A stretch of DNA of 64,000 nucleotides. Source: Tiliqua scincoides. Taxonomy: Eukaryota > Chordata > Lepidosauria > Squamata > Scincidae. The notes beneath the pieces were generated by a model. The model was given only the letters and a program-made list of their open reading frames with translations, did not search any database and had not been told where the DNA came from. Shown piece by piece: positions 11,134 through 19,544 of the stretch (the first letter of the stretch is position 1; each line of letters opens with the position of its first letter). The stretch lies in assembly GCF_035046505.1 (NCBI RefSeq), contig NC_089822.1, forward strand, positions 108,517,307 through 108,581,306. The letters run 5' to 3'. The translations under genes were made by a program, and so were the position numbers.

Positions 11134-14100
11134 AACAGTATTTATATACCGCTTTTCAACTAAAAGTTCACAAAGCGGTTTACAGAGAAAAATCAATTAT
11201 CTAATGGCTCCCTGTCCCAAAAGGGCCCACAATCCAAAAAGATGCAAAAAGAACACCAGCAGACAGCCACCAGAAAAGACACTGCTGGGGTGAGGTGGGC
11301 CAGTTACTCTCCCCCTGCTAAAAAGAGGAGCACCCACTTGAAAAAGTGCCTCTTGCCCAATTAGCAGGGGTTATCTCTTTATTTAATGGCACAAACTAAT
11401 ACAAATGATGGCCAGAATGAAAATTTCTAAGTCTTTCGTCATGTTACTATCTTACAAACAATGTTGACTAATAAATCCTTGGGTCTTTTGCTGGGCACAC
11501 TCTAAAAACATCCGCAAGATCTGAAGTTGTGAAAGGTTTGTGACATTGATAGGTCTTCCAGAGTAAAGATACAATGAATGGGTTTGTATACAATGAATGG
11601 GTTTGTATTGGTCTGGGAAGAGATAAGATTGGTGGGGAGAGACTATTATTTATTTATTAGTTGAGTTCTATTAGTTAGCATGCTCAGGTAGAAAATGGCT
11701 TGATTTGGAAATGTTCTAGTTATTATTTCTAGTCATATTTATTAGTGAGCTTTTAGAATATATTCATTTTATTTAAACTACATTTGTATCCCACCCCCTA
11801 AAATATAGGGCACCCAAGGTGGCTTACAATAAAAACCAATTAAATCATCAATACCAAATAGATACAAAATAAAACAGCAGAAGCAGGATACCACTCATAT
11901 GCATATCTAAAATTACAGGCATAAAAAGTATAGGGAATATCAAATGCCAACAGCAAAGACAAATCAAACATCACACATATTCAAGAGGGAAAAGCCAAAT
12001 GAAAAAGACGAGTTTGAAGGTCTTGTTGGTAGGTTAGCAGGGAAAGCAGTGTTCTTAGTTCTACCAAGAGAGAGTTCCATAACAATAGCAGTTAAAGACA
12101 GTTTCTCTCCTATGGCTGCCAACTTTTTTACTCACCAGTACTGTATTCTTTTTGCCTTTCATAGCAACTTAGGGCACAATACTATCCAACTTTCCAGAGC
12201 TGCTGTAGCCATGCCAATGGGGCATGCACTGCATCCTACAGTGAGGCAGCAGTCACAGACGCCTCCTCGAGTTTCCTTGCCTCAGGACTCCATTAGAGTG
12301 GCATCAGCACTAGAAAGTTGTATAGGATTGGGCCCTTAAACTGCTGGCCTTAGCAAGTTATCTCTATTCAGAGAAAAGCTTCAGCAGTTGATTTCTGCAG
12401 ATCAAACTATAGTTAAAGGTACAAAAGAAAGCCAAGCCATTTTTTTTTTCCTGGCCAGTGAGTGATCCTCCCTTCCCCATAGGGAACTTCCAAACTAACA
12501 TTTGACAGTAGACAACAGAGAGAGGGAAGGGTGGAAAGAGACAAGTAAGGGTAACAAGGGATGAACGTGAGCAGATGCAGTTGTGCTTTAGGCTTGGTTT
12601 CCTTCCACACTAGGGCCCTTTTGCATCTCTGAAGCATTGCTCTTCCATGATCAGCTGATTCCAGAACTGTACTTGATAGAATCTTACATTGCCCATAAGA
12701 ATCTCATAAGTGCCCATGTCCACAGGCAAGATCCGAAATACGCTTCTTGGCAGTAACTTCCATTCAGTTCAGTGGAGCTGAGAGCAAAACTACACATTAC
12801 ACGGAACACATGCATTGGATCTTTGTTTATTTAAAAAATAATAGTGCCAGGGGAATACAAAATGAGATGGGGGGAGTGGAGGGTTTTAACACCTTGCTCC
12901 TGCCACTTGATAACAGATTGATGGCTAATCTTGGTCTGTGACTTGGGAGAAAGAAGTGAATCTGCTCAGTTGTTATTCAAGTGAGGTGGCAAGATATTTC
13001 CCTTATCTCCCTTATATTTCCCTTATAAGACAGTTATGCTTCTTGCTTGCAACACCTCTTGCTTGCAAGACAAGCAAGGTTTCCTATGAATGGGGAAGGA
13101 GCTTCACTGGGATTGCTGTTTTGGTTAAAGGGGTGGGAACTGTATCACACTGTAAAGTTTTTTTTCTTTCTACAAAATCAGCCCTATGCAGCCTGATCTT
13201 ATGCACATTGAATCAGTAGTATGTTCAATGGGGCCTACTCTCAAGTAAATATGCATTCAACCACAGCCTTAAGGAGACATTTCTTTTCCACTGTTTCCTG
13301 GAAGTGGGCTCTCATTCATTCATTAAAAAAAATGCAATTATGCAATTGAAATGAAAAATTTTTAAGAAGCTTCCTCCCAAGGAGCAAGAAATGACTCATT
13401 AAAGTGCCGATTTTAGTAAAGTCAACTGTAGGAAAATGAAAGTATGACAAAAGATAACCAAAAGGAGCTTTTTTTTTTTTTAAACAAACCTCTGGTTGAG
13501 CTAGATCCCTTGCCTGAAATTCAGTGACAACAGGCGGTGTTCCACAAAGGTGGGTGCTTTGTTTAGTCCAAACTAGAATCACCCCTCTCTCCACAAGTTG
13601 TGCTTGGTGTTTGCTCATTCATTTCCAAATGAACTTCAGTAACACTTGGCCAGCTCACACTAGGCCGGCTGTTGTTACAGTTGCTTTTTATTGTAAACCT
13701 CCCCATGCCCCCCACTGGGATCTGAAAAAAGACAATGGGACAAAGCAATGGATTGTCAGTGGCATGATCTAGATATTCCAAAAAGTGGGGAAATGGTAAT
13801 TTCACACTGACATGCCCAATATACACTCTGCTGGGGACAAGTCTATGATTGGTGTTACGGGTATCTTGAAGAGCAACACAGAGACTATGCGTGACTGCAT
13901 CTGTATCAGTGGGATGGTTAGTGATGTAATTTCATTCCACTAGATTCCATTATTCACCCCATCTAGTGGCTGCATGAGGTATAGCATCTATACCAATGAA
14001 TTCTGGAGCGACAATGGAGGAGCAAGAAACCTGGAAGTGGGTCTTTAAAGCTCTTTTTCCACTGATTTGGTATTCACTGACTTTTTTTATCCACTAGGGG

Positions 14101-16940
14101 TTCTGTAATGGAACCCCCAGTAAATAAAGCGGCATGATCTGTATTAGCATGTCAACGTGTTTGGCTACAGGCAGCCCCCATAAATATTGTGTTTTATTCA
14201 TTCAAGGCATAATGGGTGGAAGCCCTTTCCTCCTCCTTGCTTGGTCACCCTTCAAGAAAGCAGTCATCCACTGGATATTGCATGCTGTATGCTTCAATGT
14301 AACTTACAATGCCATTAGTACATATCCTTTCCTGACACCTCCCCTCTTTATTTTCTTTTTCAACCAGTTAAGGACAGAAGAAAGAAGAAAAGGTGAGATG
14401 TTCAGCCTTGTGGAGTAGTTTACCCTCCAAAACCCGTGATCAATTGAAATGTTCTCAGTGTCTTACAAGGCTGAGTTGGCCACAAGTTTGCCTGTTTGGA
14501 GTAGGGAATAGAGGAAGAGCAAAATAGCTTTCTCCCAAGGACAGATTTTCCTTCGCTAAGGGATGTTAATGTGTAGCTATGAGTGATGTGCTCAAAGCTT
14601 GTTAAGCTAGATTGTGACAGCCATATTCTGGACAGAAGTTGCTGTTTGTGAAGTTCACCTTTGTAAACAAACCTTTCAGCTACCTGCGACACATCACTCA
14701 AATCTTGCTTTTAGGGACCGAAGCAAGTCAGTTTTGTAAAATAATTTATTTTGTACAGAAGTCTAAGAATGTTCATGATAGGACAGAAATATTTGCAAAG
14801 GATTTGCAGCATCAGGGCATTTTGTTGCCAGTTTCAGCTAGGCTCTCAGCACGAATAACCCAGGAAGAAGGAGTATGGTGGCAGATGAGGTGGGGTGCTT
14901 GCAAGTAGTAATAATGCCACTGGGCTCAGCACACATTCAACATGTATTAGTGGGATGTGACCTGTGGACCATACTTTGGGGTCACCTGCTGTAGAGCATG
15001 TTTAAAGCAACATCTAGTTTGGTTCCAATGCAGAGAGGAACCCTCAACAGTTTTCTTTGAAGTGGGTATTGTAGGATCGGAAAATGTTTTTGTTATATGT
15101 TTTTGTTTGCTTAGAGAGCTGAAATCTTGCTGGACAGCATCAAGTCACCCCCAAACAGGTATGTAAAATTCAAATTCCAAAGAGATCCCTCACCTACTTA
15201 TGGGGTTCCTTCCAATTGCTCTTGAAGAGCTATGCTGATTGCCCTGCACGGGAAATATTTGTATACAGGCACGAGTCGCCACAGTTGCTGTGGCAGTGCT
15301 TGGCTCAGAATAGATCTCAGCTTGGATACAAGAATGCTGGTTGACCCCATGGCATAGGACCTTCATTCTGGAGGAGGGTCCTGCAACTTTATCTTCATTA
15401 GCATGCAAAGGAGCTATGCTGATTTACAACTTCTTGAAAGGGCTCAACAACAATTTCACAAACCCTTTCAAGGCTATTGAAACGGGGTCTATATTTGTCC
15501 ACCACCACCCCAGAGCGCCTGGGGCATTGGCCAAGTGCAGCTCTCACCCCACTGTCTGCTCACCTGTACCCTAAGACTGGGGCGTTGCAATGCCCCAGCC
15601 TTTTCAGACTGGGGCGTTGCAATGCCCCAGCCTGTGGGCCCTGGCCTCTGCCTTTTAAGGGGCAGGGAGGAGACAGGGGCGCGATCCCCAGGATCGCTCC
15701 ACTTCCACTTCTGAAGCTGCAGGGAGTCCTGCAGAAGGTCGCGTAGGGCTCCCCGCACCCCCAGGAGGCTGCAGGAGGCTCAGGTAAGTGGACCCAAGCC
15801 CCTGCAACCCCCCTGAGTGGCGTGATTCTGGGGAATCACACTACTGCCTCTCCCCACCCCCACAAGAACTTAAGAATGACTCAAACTCTCCCCAAGAATT
15901 TGAAAACCGCTGCCCTCAGATTTATCTTTCTTATTAGGTACCTAAGCAAACCCCTAAAAAAATGCAAGGTAGGTGGGTTGGTTGGTGCTAAAGCAGCACA
16001 TGAACAAAGTTTATATTAACTGTATATTGCTTGTATTGAGTTTTTCTTTTTTTAATGAAGTTACAATCCAAATTACCCCATCTGCTCACTGACTGAGGGC
16101 CCAATCCTATTCATTTCATTTTCAGCACTGATGCAGCTGTGCCAATGGGGTGTATGCTGCATTCTTTGGTGCTGATGGATATCATGGAGGTCTCTTCAAG
16201 GTAGAGGGTTGTTTGTTTTCTTACCTTGGGGTTGCATTGTGACTGCATCAGTGCTGGAAAGTCAGATAGGACTGGGTCCTGTGTTGTTGTCATTCAGTGG
16301 TAATATTATTACTACATGTCTGGCGACGTATCACTTCCTTGATTTACTTTTCTGAAGTTATACCCATAAACAAAGATAAGGAAGTATTATCATTTATTTT
16401 GAGTGGTGCAGGGGCAATGACACATTCATTTAGATGTTGAAGTATTTGCGTGATTCAATTCTTTGGTTAGCCACTAATTTTATTCACACTACTCCTTCCA
16501 CAGAGACATCCTTTGATAACTGCATGTTCACTGTGACAATGGTAAGTTATCAAGGACCCAGGGTTAGAAATGTTATTGCTTTATACAGAGTGAGTGGAGG
16601 ACCTGTTGGAATGTCGTAAACATATAGCTCTTCCATAGCTGGCATGAAATCACTCAAGGCATTCACCAAGAGTTGTGTAGGAGGGATGTTAATGGCACCT
16701 CACTCAATGCAGAAAAGAGACATTGCCTTGTAACAGGTATACGTGGCCCTTATCCCAGTACCTCCCCACCCATGCCATCGTATTTTGCTTCCTCCATTTA
16801 TCCCCATCTTCGTTTTTTTATCCCACAAGAGAACAGACCAGGTTGTCGATGACTGGATCACCTCAGCCACAGGCACAAGACCAACATCCGGTAGTTCCCT
16901 GAAAAAGCCAGATTTCTGCACTTTCAGAGCACCAGAATGA
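5231..16940 (+). CDS. HIDE1: HIDE1 (C19orf38-like): single-Ig type I membrane protein, eight exons
   Basis: Complete coding gene of 708 nt (235 residues; human is about 230). Coding exons: 5231-5261, 8600-8911, 10642-10695, 10967-11059, 14368-14392, 15115-15158, 16504-16541, 16830-16940; every join is in frame with GT/AG ends. The order is signal peptide (1-19), one Ig-like domain (C39 and C90, DQYRC motif, NGS sequon at 96), a Ser/Pro stalk, a transmembrane helix (about 137-161), a basic stop-transfer KDRRKKKR, and a short cytoplasmic tail. Remembered human HIDE1 shares LLAGSL near the start, CMAP in the Ig domain, ESCW and SFDN..FTV in the tail, and a C-terminal PEF.TFRA-like end. Human HIDE1 is described from myeloid and dendritic cells; its role here is inferred. 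The start at 5231 (aacATGG, strong context) fits human length better than the in-frame ATG at 5216. Confidence 0.92.
5262..8599 (+). other. HIDE1: HIDE1 intron 1
   Basis: 3.3 kb intron. It contains one trinucleotide-tailed retroelement copy (6484-6773) and a short poly-G run near 7490. The rest (5262-6480, 6780-8590) shows no feature I can support. Confidence 0.7.
6484..6773 (+). mobile_element. Retroelement 3' end with (TAA)n tail, plus orientation
   Basis: About 300 bp running from aagaggcactttttcagtgg through tagattgtgagcccttttgg and gcggtatataaatactg into about 20 units of taa. The same element occurs at 11087-11390, 17548-17668, 33548-33785 and 33786-34075. The gcggtatataaata end resembles the BovB-type tail used by squamate SINEs; exact family not fixed. 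Confidence 0.7.
8600..8911 (+). CDS. HIDE1: HIDE1 coding exon 2 (Ig domain)
   Basis: Encodes the rest of the signal peptide and the whole Ig-like domain, with cysteines at 39 and 90 in IICMAP and DQYRCRY. Acceptor tatttcag, donor G|GTATGT; phase 1 on both sides, the usual phase for a shuffled Ig exon. Confidence 0.95.
8912..10641 (+). other. HIDE1: HIDE1 intron 2
   Basis: 1.7 kb with no exon, RNA gene or repeat that I can name. Confidence 0.6.
10642..10695 (+). CDS. HIDE1: HIDE1 coding exon 3 (stalk)
   Basis: Encodes SDSTTSPPIDSPGSDSK, a Ser/Thr/Pro-rich, probably O-glycosylated stalk. Phase 1 to 1, so it could be skipped without shifting the frame. Confidence 0.85.
10967..11059 (+). CDS. 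HIDE1: HIDE1 coding exon 4 (transmembrane)
   Basis: Encodes STWVLPTALSVTG followed by a run of V, L and I ending VIQR, one membrane-spanning helix. Donor T|GTACGT. A trinucleotide-repeat-tailed retroelement starts only about 25 bp past the donor. Confidence 0.92.
11087..11390 (-). mobile_element. Retroelement 3' end with (ATT)n, minus orientation, in HIDE1 intron 4
   Basis: Reverse-orientation copy of the element at 6484-6773. It starts with about 15 att units and reads back to tgcctcttgcccaattagca. It begins about 27 bp after the HIDE1 exon 4 splice donor. Confidence 0.7.
11640..11960 (-). mobile_element. Old squamate retroelement tail, minus orientation
   Basis: Begins with ttatttatttatta and includes acatttgtatcccacccc and gcacccaaggtggcttacaa. 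On the reverse strand this reads as the familiar GTAAGCCACCTTGGGTGCCC ... GGGTGGGATACAAATG end of squamate SINE/LINE copies. Diverged. Confidence 0.45.
12172..12338. mobile_element. Palindromic MITE (family B)
   Basis: Ends agggcacaatactatccaac and tataggattgggccctt. It shares ccatgccaatggggcatgca and the centre with 3150-3334. More diverged than that copy. Confidence 0.6.
13186..13272. mobile_element. Decayed palindromic MITE (family A)
   Basis: A weakened copy with ttcaatggggcctactctca and aaatatgcattcaaccac. The overall layout matches family A but many positions differ. Confidence 0.4.
14368..14392 (+). CDS. HIDE1: HIDE1 coding exon 5 (micro-exon, basic segment)
   Basis: Only 25 nt, encoding KDRRKKK plus part of the next Arg, the stop-transfer basic run. 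Acceptor caaccag, donor AG|GTGAGA. The frame joins on both sides. Confidence 0.85.
15115..15158 (+). CDS. HIDE1: HIDE1 coding exon 6
   Basis: Encodes RELKSCWTASSHPQT. The ESCW-like segment matches remembered human KKRDRESCW. Donor CAG|GTATGT. Confidence 0.85.
15575..15638. repeat. Two tandem 32-bp units, each an imperfect palindrome
   Basis: gactggggcgttgcaatgcc occurs at 15575 and again at 15607, each followed by ccagcc. Within each unit ggggc and gcccc pair around ttgcaa. Confidence 0.7.
16097..16279. mobile_element. Palindromic MITE (family B)
   Basis: From gggcccaatcctattc to ataggactgggtcctg. It shares cactgatgcagctgtgccaa and gcatcagtgctggaaagtc with the other family B copies. Confidence 0.6.
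16504..16541 (+). CDS. HIDE1: HIDE1 coding exon 7
   Basis: Encodes ETSFDNCMFTVTM. Human has MSFDNSLFTVSAKT at this place, so SFDN..FTV is conserved. Acceptor ttccacag, donor ATG|GTAAGT. Confidence 0.88.
16830..16940 (+). CDS. HIDE1: HIDE1 coding exon 8 and stop
   Basis: Encodes 36 residues ending KKPDFCTFRAPE and a TGA stop; human ends PEFSTFRACQ. The length and the T-R-P-T-S-x-S-S core also match the human tail. Confidence 0.9.
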   Translation, partial: RTDQVVDDWITSATGTRPTSGSSLKKPDFCTFRAPE

Positions 16941-17354
16941 CTTCTTAGGATCACTGGCTCAGGAGGCCCACCTGTGAACCATCCATTACATCAGTGTCCA
17001 TCAAGTTTTTCCTTCATAGCATTATCAGTAACCCAGTTTATTAGGTATTTCTAACCAGAGGCTGATTGTTCATGGCGTCACTAGATACTGTATTCATCTA
17101 CCTCCTACTTCCCCCAGTCACACACTATGAAATTGGGTCATGAAGGAAAAGAGATACAGCTGACATCAACCATTTCTACAGCCTTTTCTTCAGTCCTAGC
17201 TTGGGAGGAGTAGGAACGATGAAGATAAATATAACTTTGGGAGTTCTTCAGTTCTAGAACTATGACAAGACTGAAAGGAGGAGCTGATTATAAGAGGTGG
17301 CTGAACATTCAGAAATACTGCCATTGTCTACACATCTGTATGTTGGAGCAGACA

Positions 17355-17360
17355 AATAAA
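17355..17360 (+). terminator. HIDE1: Candidate HIDE1 polyadenylation signal
   Basis: First canonical AATAAA after the HIDE1 stop codon (415 bp downstream), followed by a T-rich stretch. It would give a 3' UTR of about 430 nt. Confidence 0.4.
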
Positions 17361-17547
17361 AATTTTTGTTACACAAAGCAGCATGTGCATCCTCTATATT
17401 TTCACACGTCCTCCAGCAGTGAGAAATTCAGAATTCCGTTCCTGGATCAAAAACTGCAAAGAATCCCGTTACACACTAAAGATTAACAAACTATTAAGGT
17501 ATGAACAAAAGTCCATTTCATCAGGTGTATAAAGTATTAGATTGTGA

Positions 17548-17668
17548 TTTTTAGATTGTGAGCCCTTTTGGGACAGGGAGCCATTAGTTATTTGATTTTT
17601 CTCTGTAAACTGCTTTGTGAATTTTTGTTGAAAAGTGGTATATAAATACTGTTAATAATTAATAATAT
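17548..17668 (+). mobile_element. Truncated TAA-tailed retroelement copy
   Basis: Only the last 120 bp are present (agattgtgagcccttttggg to gtatataaatactgttaata), with a short tail. Confidence 0.65.
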
Positions 17669-17984
17669 CCTCAGTTGGCAAATATACACAGGTAGTACAG
17701 AGGAAAGGGAAAGTGTAAACAGTGCTGCATATATATACCATGCTTCAAGGAAAAAACAATACAGGTGGAGCCTATTTATCTGCGTTAGTTCTGTTCTGTG
17801 ATTCGGCATGATTAACAAAAAACACATTGTGCTAAATTCCATAGAGTTACGCAAATACGCTGCAGCCTGACACTTCCAGATGGAAGGAAACTAAGGCAGC
17901 TGTTATCAATCCCCTCCCCTCCACACTCAGCCCTCCCAGCTGCCCAGCTTCTTTCACATGGGATGCTGATCTTTTAAGAGTCCA

Positions 17985-18068
17985 GCCCTATGCATTTCTA
18001 ATCAGAAGTAAGCCCCATTGTAGTCAATGGGGCTTACTCCCAGGAAAGTGTGGAGAGGATTGTAGGCT
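17985..18068. mobile_element. Palindromic MITE (family A)
   Basis: A well-kept copy: cagccctatgcatttctaat, then aagtaagccccattgtag and its inverse caatggggcttactcccag, ending ggattgtaggct. Confidence 0.65.
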
Positions 18069-18869
18069 AAATCTCATGCTTTGCTTGGTGGGAAGGCTTG
18101 CTTGTGTCAGTGATAGCCTGCACCATGGGGGGGGGGGTTGCTTGTGTTCCTGATTGCCTGCACCATCTCAGGGGGGGGGGATTTGGCAAACACTCCCTGG
18201 GTTTTTTAAAGCAATCCCCTCTGTTGCTACCACACCTGCCCCGTGTGAGTGAGAAAGAGTGAGAGCAAGCTCCACCTTGCTGCACGTGTTCAGGCTACAG
18301 AGATTTTTGGCCCCCTCTTCAGCCTCTTTGCTGGCTCAGGGGCTCCAGGAGTGTTACTGTTCCTTTGCAAAGGGAACCTCTTCCAGGGCTATTTTCCCTG
18401 CCTGGGCGAGGCAGAGCCTTTTTGCAGTGTTTTGGGCTGCCTGGAAATGGAGCGAGACACCAGTGCAGGGCAAAGGAGGCAAAGGTGTGTGTAACTTTCT
18501 GTTCCCCCACCCCATTCACATTGAGACAAAGAGAAAAAATCTGTGGATAAACAGGCTGCACCTGCATGCATGACATTGCTGGACTAAAGTTTAGCGGCTA
18601 TTCTGTTAATTGCATAGTGGCAATGTGATCTTCAGTTTTCTGATCCTGTAAAAGTTGTCTACAAAGCAAAATAACCAGACCATGAGGCAGATACATTCAA
18701 GTGAACTAAACTAGGTCTTAAAAATTACAGAAAGAGCAAAGGACCCCAACCCATTTCCCTTAATAAGTAGATCCATATTGACACTGATGATGTAGCATCC
18801 TAGTACAGTAGTATTAACTCTGCTATAGATCTCTGATTTCCTGGGAGCTTTATTCCTGGGGCAAGTTTT

Positions 18870-19250
18870 TGCAGGGGAAGGGCGAGGGCTGCAACACAAT
18901 CCCCAGGATCACATCGCTAATGGGGGTGGAAGGGGAGTACTTTTACTTACAGATGGGCGCAGGACATTGCAGGACTGGGGAGCTCCACGCAGCTCTCTGC
19001 AGGGCTCCCCAAGTCCTACAATGTTGAAAAACAATGTTGAAAAAAATGAGCATAAAGCACTTCCAAAGGAAGTGCTTTGTGCTTGCGTTTTTCAACGTTC
19101 TAAGCATTGGGAGGCCCTGCAGAGGGCTCCCTGCTCCTCCTGTAATATCCTGCACCCATCTGTAAGTAAAAGCACCCCCTTCTACCCCTGTTAGCAATGC
19201 GATCCTGGGATTGCTTCACTACCCTTGCTCCCTACCCCTTAAAGGGACCA
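18870..19250. repeat. Foldback repeat downstream of the ERCC6L-like gene
   Basis: The left arm at 18899 (aatccccaggatcacatcgc, gtacttttacttacagatgg) is inverted at 19140-19214 (ccatctgtaagtaaaagc, gcgatcctgggattgc). The inner arms pair at gcacttccaaaggaagtgc. It resembles 15640-15790. A hAT-type end (cagtttgagaatcactg) follows at about 19287-19303. Confidence 0.6.
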
Positions 19251-19309
19251 GGGAAGCTTTACATGAGCTGGTGGGTTCGACCTACCAGTTTGAGAATCAC
19301 TGACTGAGA

Positions 19310-19315
19310 TTTATT
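19310..19315 (-). terminator. Candidate polyadenylation signal of the ERCC6L-like gene
   Basis: AATAAA on the minus strand, about 230 bp past the stop codon. It is the nearest canonical signal I found on that strand. Confidence 0.3.
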
Positions 19316-19544
19316 AGTTTGCATATGCAAAAAAGCAGGCAAGTGTTTTAATTTATCTGTGTACAACTAATTTAAATTTGGAATTAAGTTTCTTTCATTG
19401 TTCCCCCTCTCCTGAATAAAACTGCACAATGATTTTAAGATTTCTAGACAACTATGTAGTTTAATAAAGCAGTTATGTTTTCTTCACCAGGAATTCTGCT
19501 TAGGTTGATTGGGGAAGGGAGGATTCACCCTCTTAAGTCTCAAT

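Larger units (their letters stand above)
11060..14367 (+). other. HIDE1: HIDE1 intron 4
   Basis: 3.3 kb. It holds the ATT-tailed retroelement (11087-11390), an old minus-strand retroelement tail (11640-11960), a palindromic family B MITE (12172-12338) and a decayed family A copy (13186-13272). A palindrome-type fragment (gggttctgtaatggaaccccc) lies near 14097. The rest shows nothing clear. Confidence 0.6.
15159..16503 (+). other. HIDE1: HIDE1 intron 6
   Basis: Contains a 32-bp direct repeat (15575-15638), a GC-rich repeat body (15640-15890) ending in a hAT-like gaaaaccgctg, and a palindromic family B MITE (16097-16279). Confidence 0.55.
16941..19544. other. Spacer between convergent HIDE1 and the ERCC6L-like gene
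   Basis: Holds the HIDE1 3' UTR, a TAA-tailed retroelement fragment (17548-17668), a family A palindrome (17985-18068), poly-G runs near 18128 and 18172, a foldback repeat (18870-19250) with a hAT-like right end near 19303, and the 3' end of the ERCC6L-like transcript. No coding exon was recognised. Confidence 0.6.
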
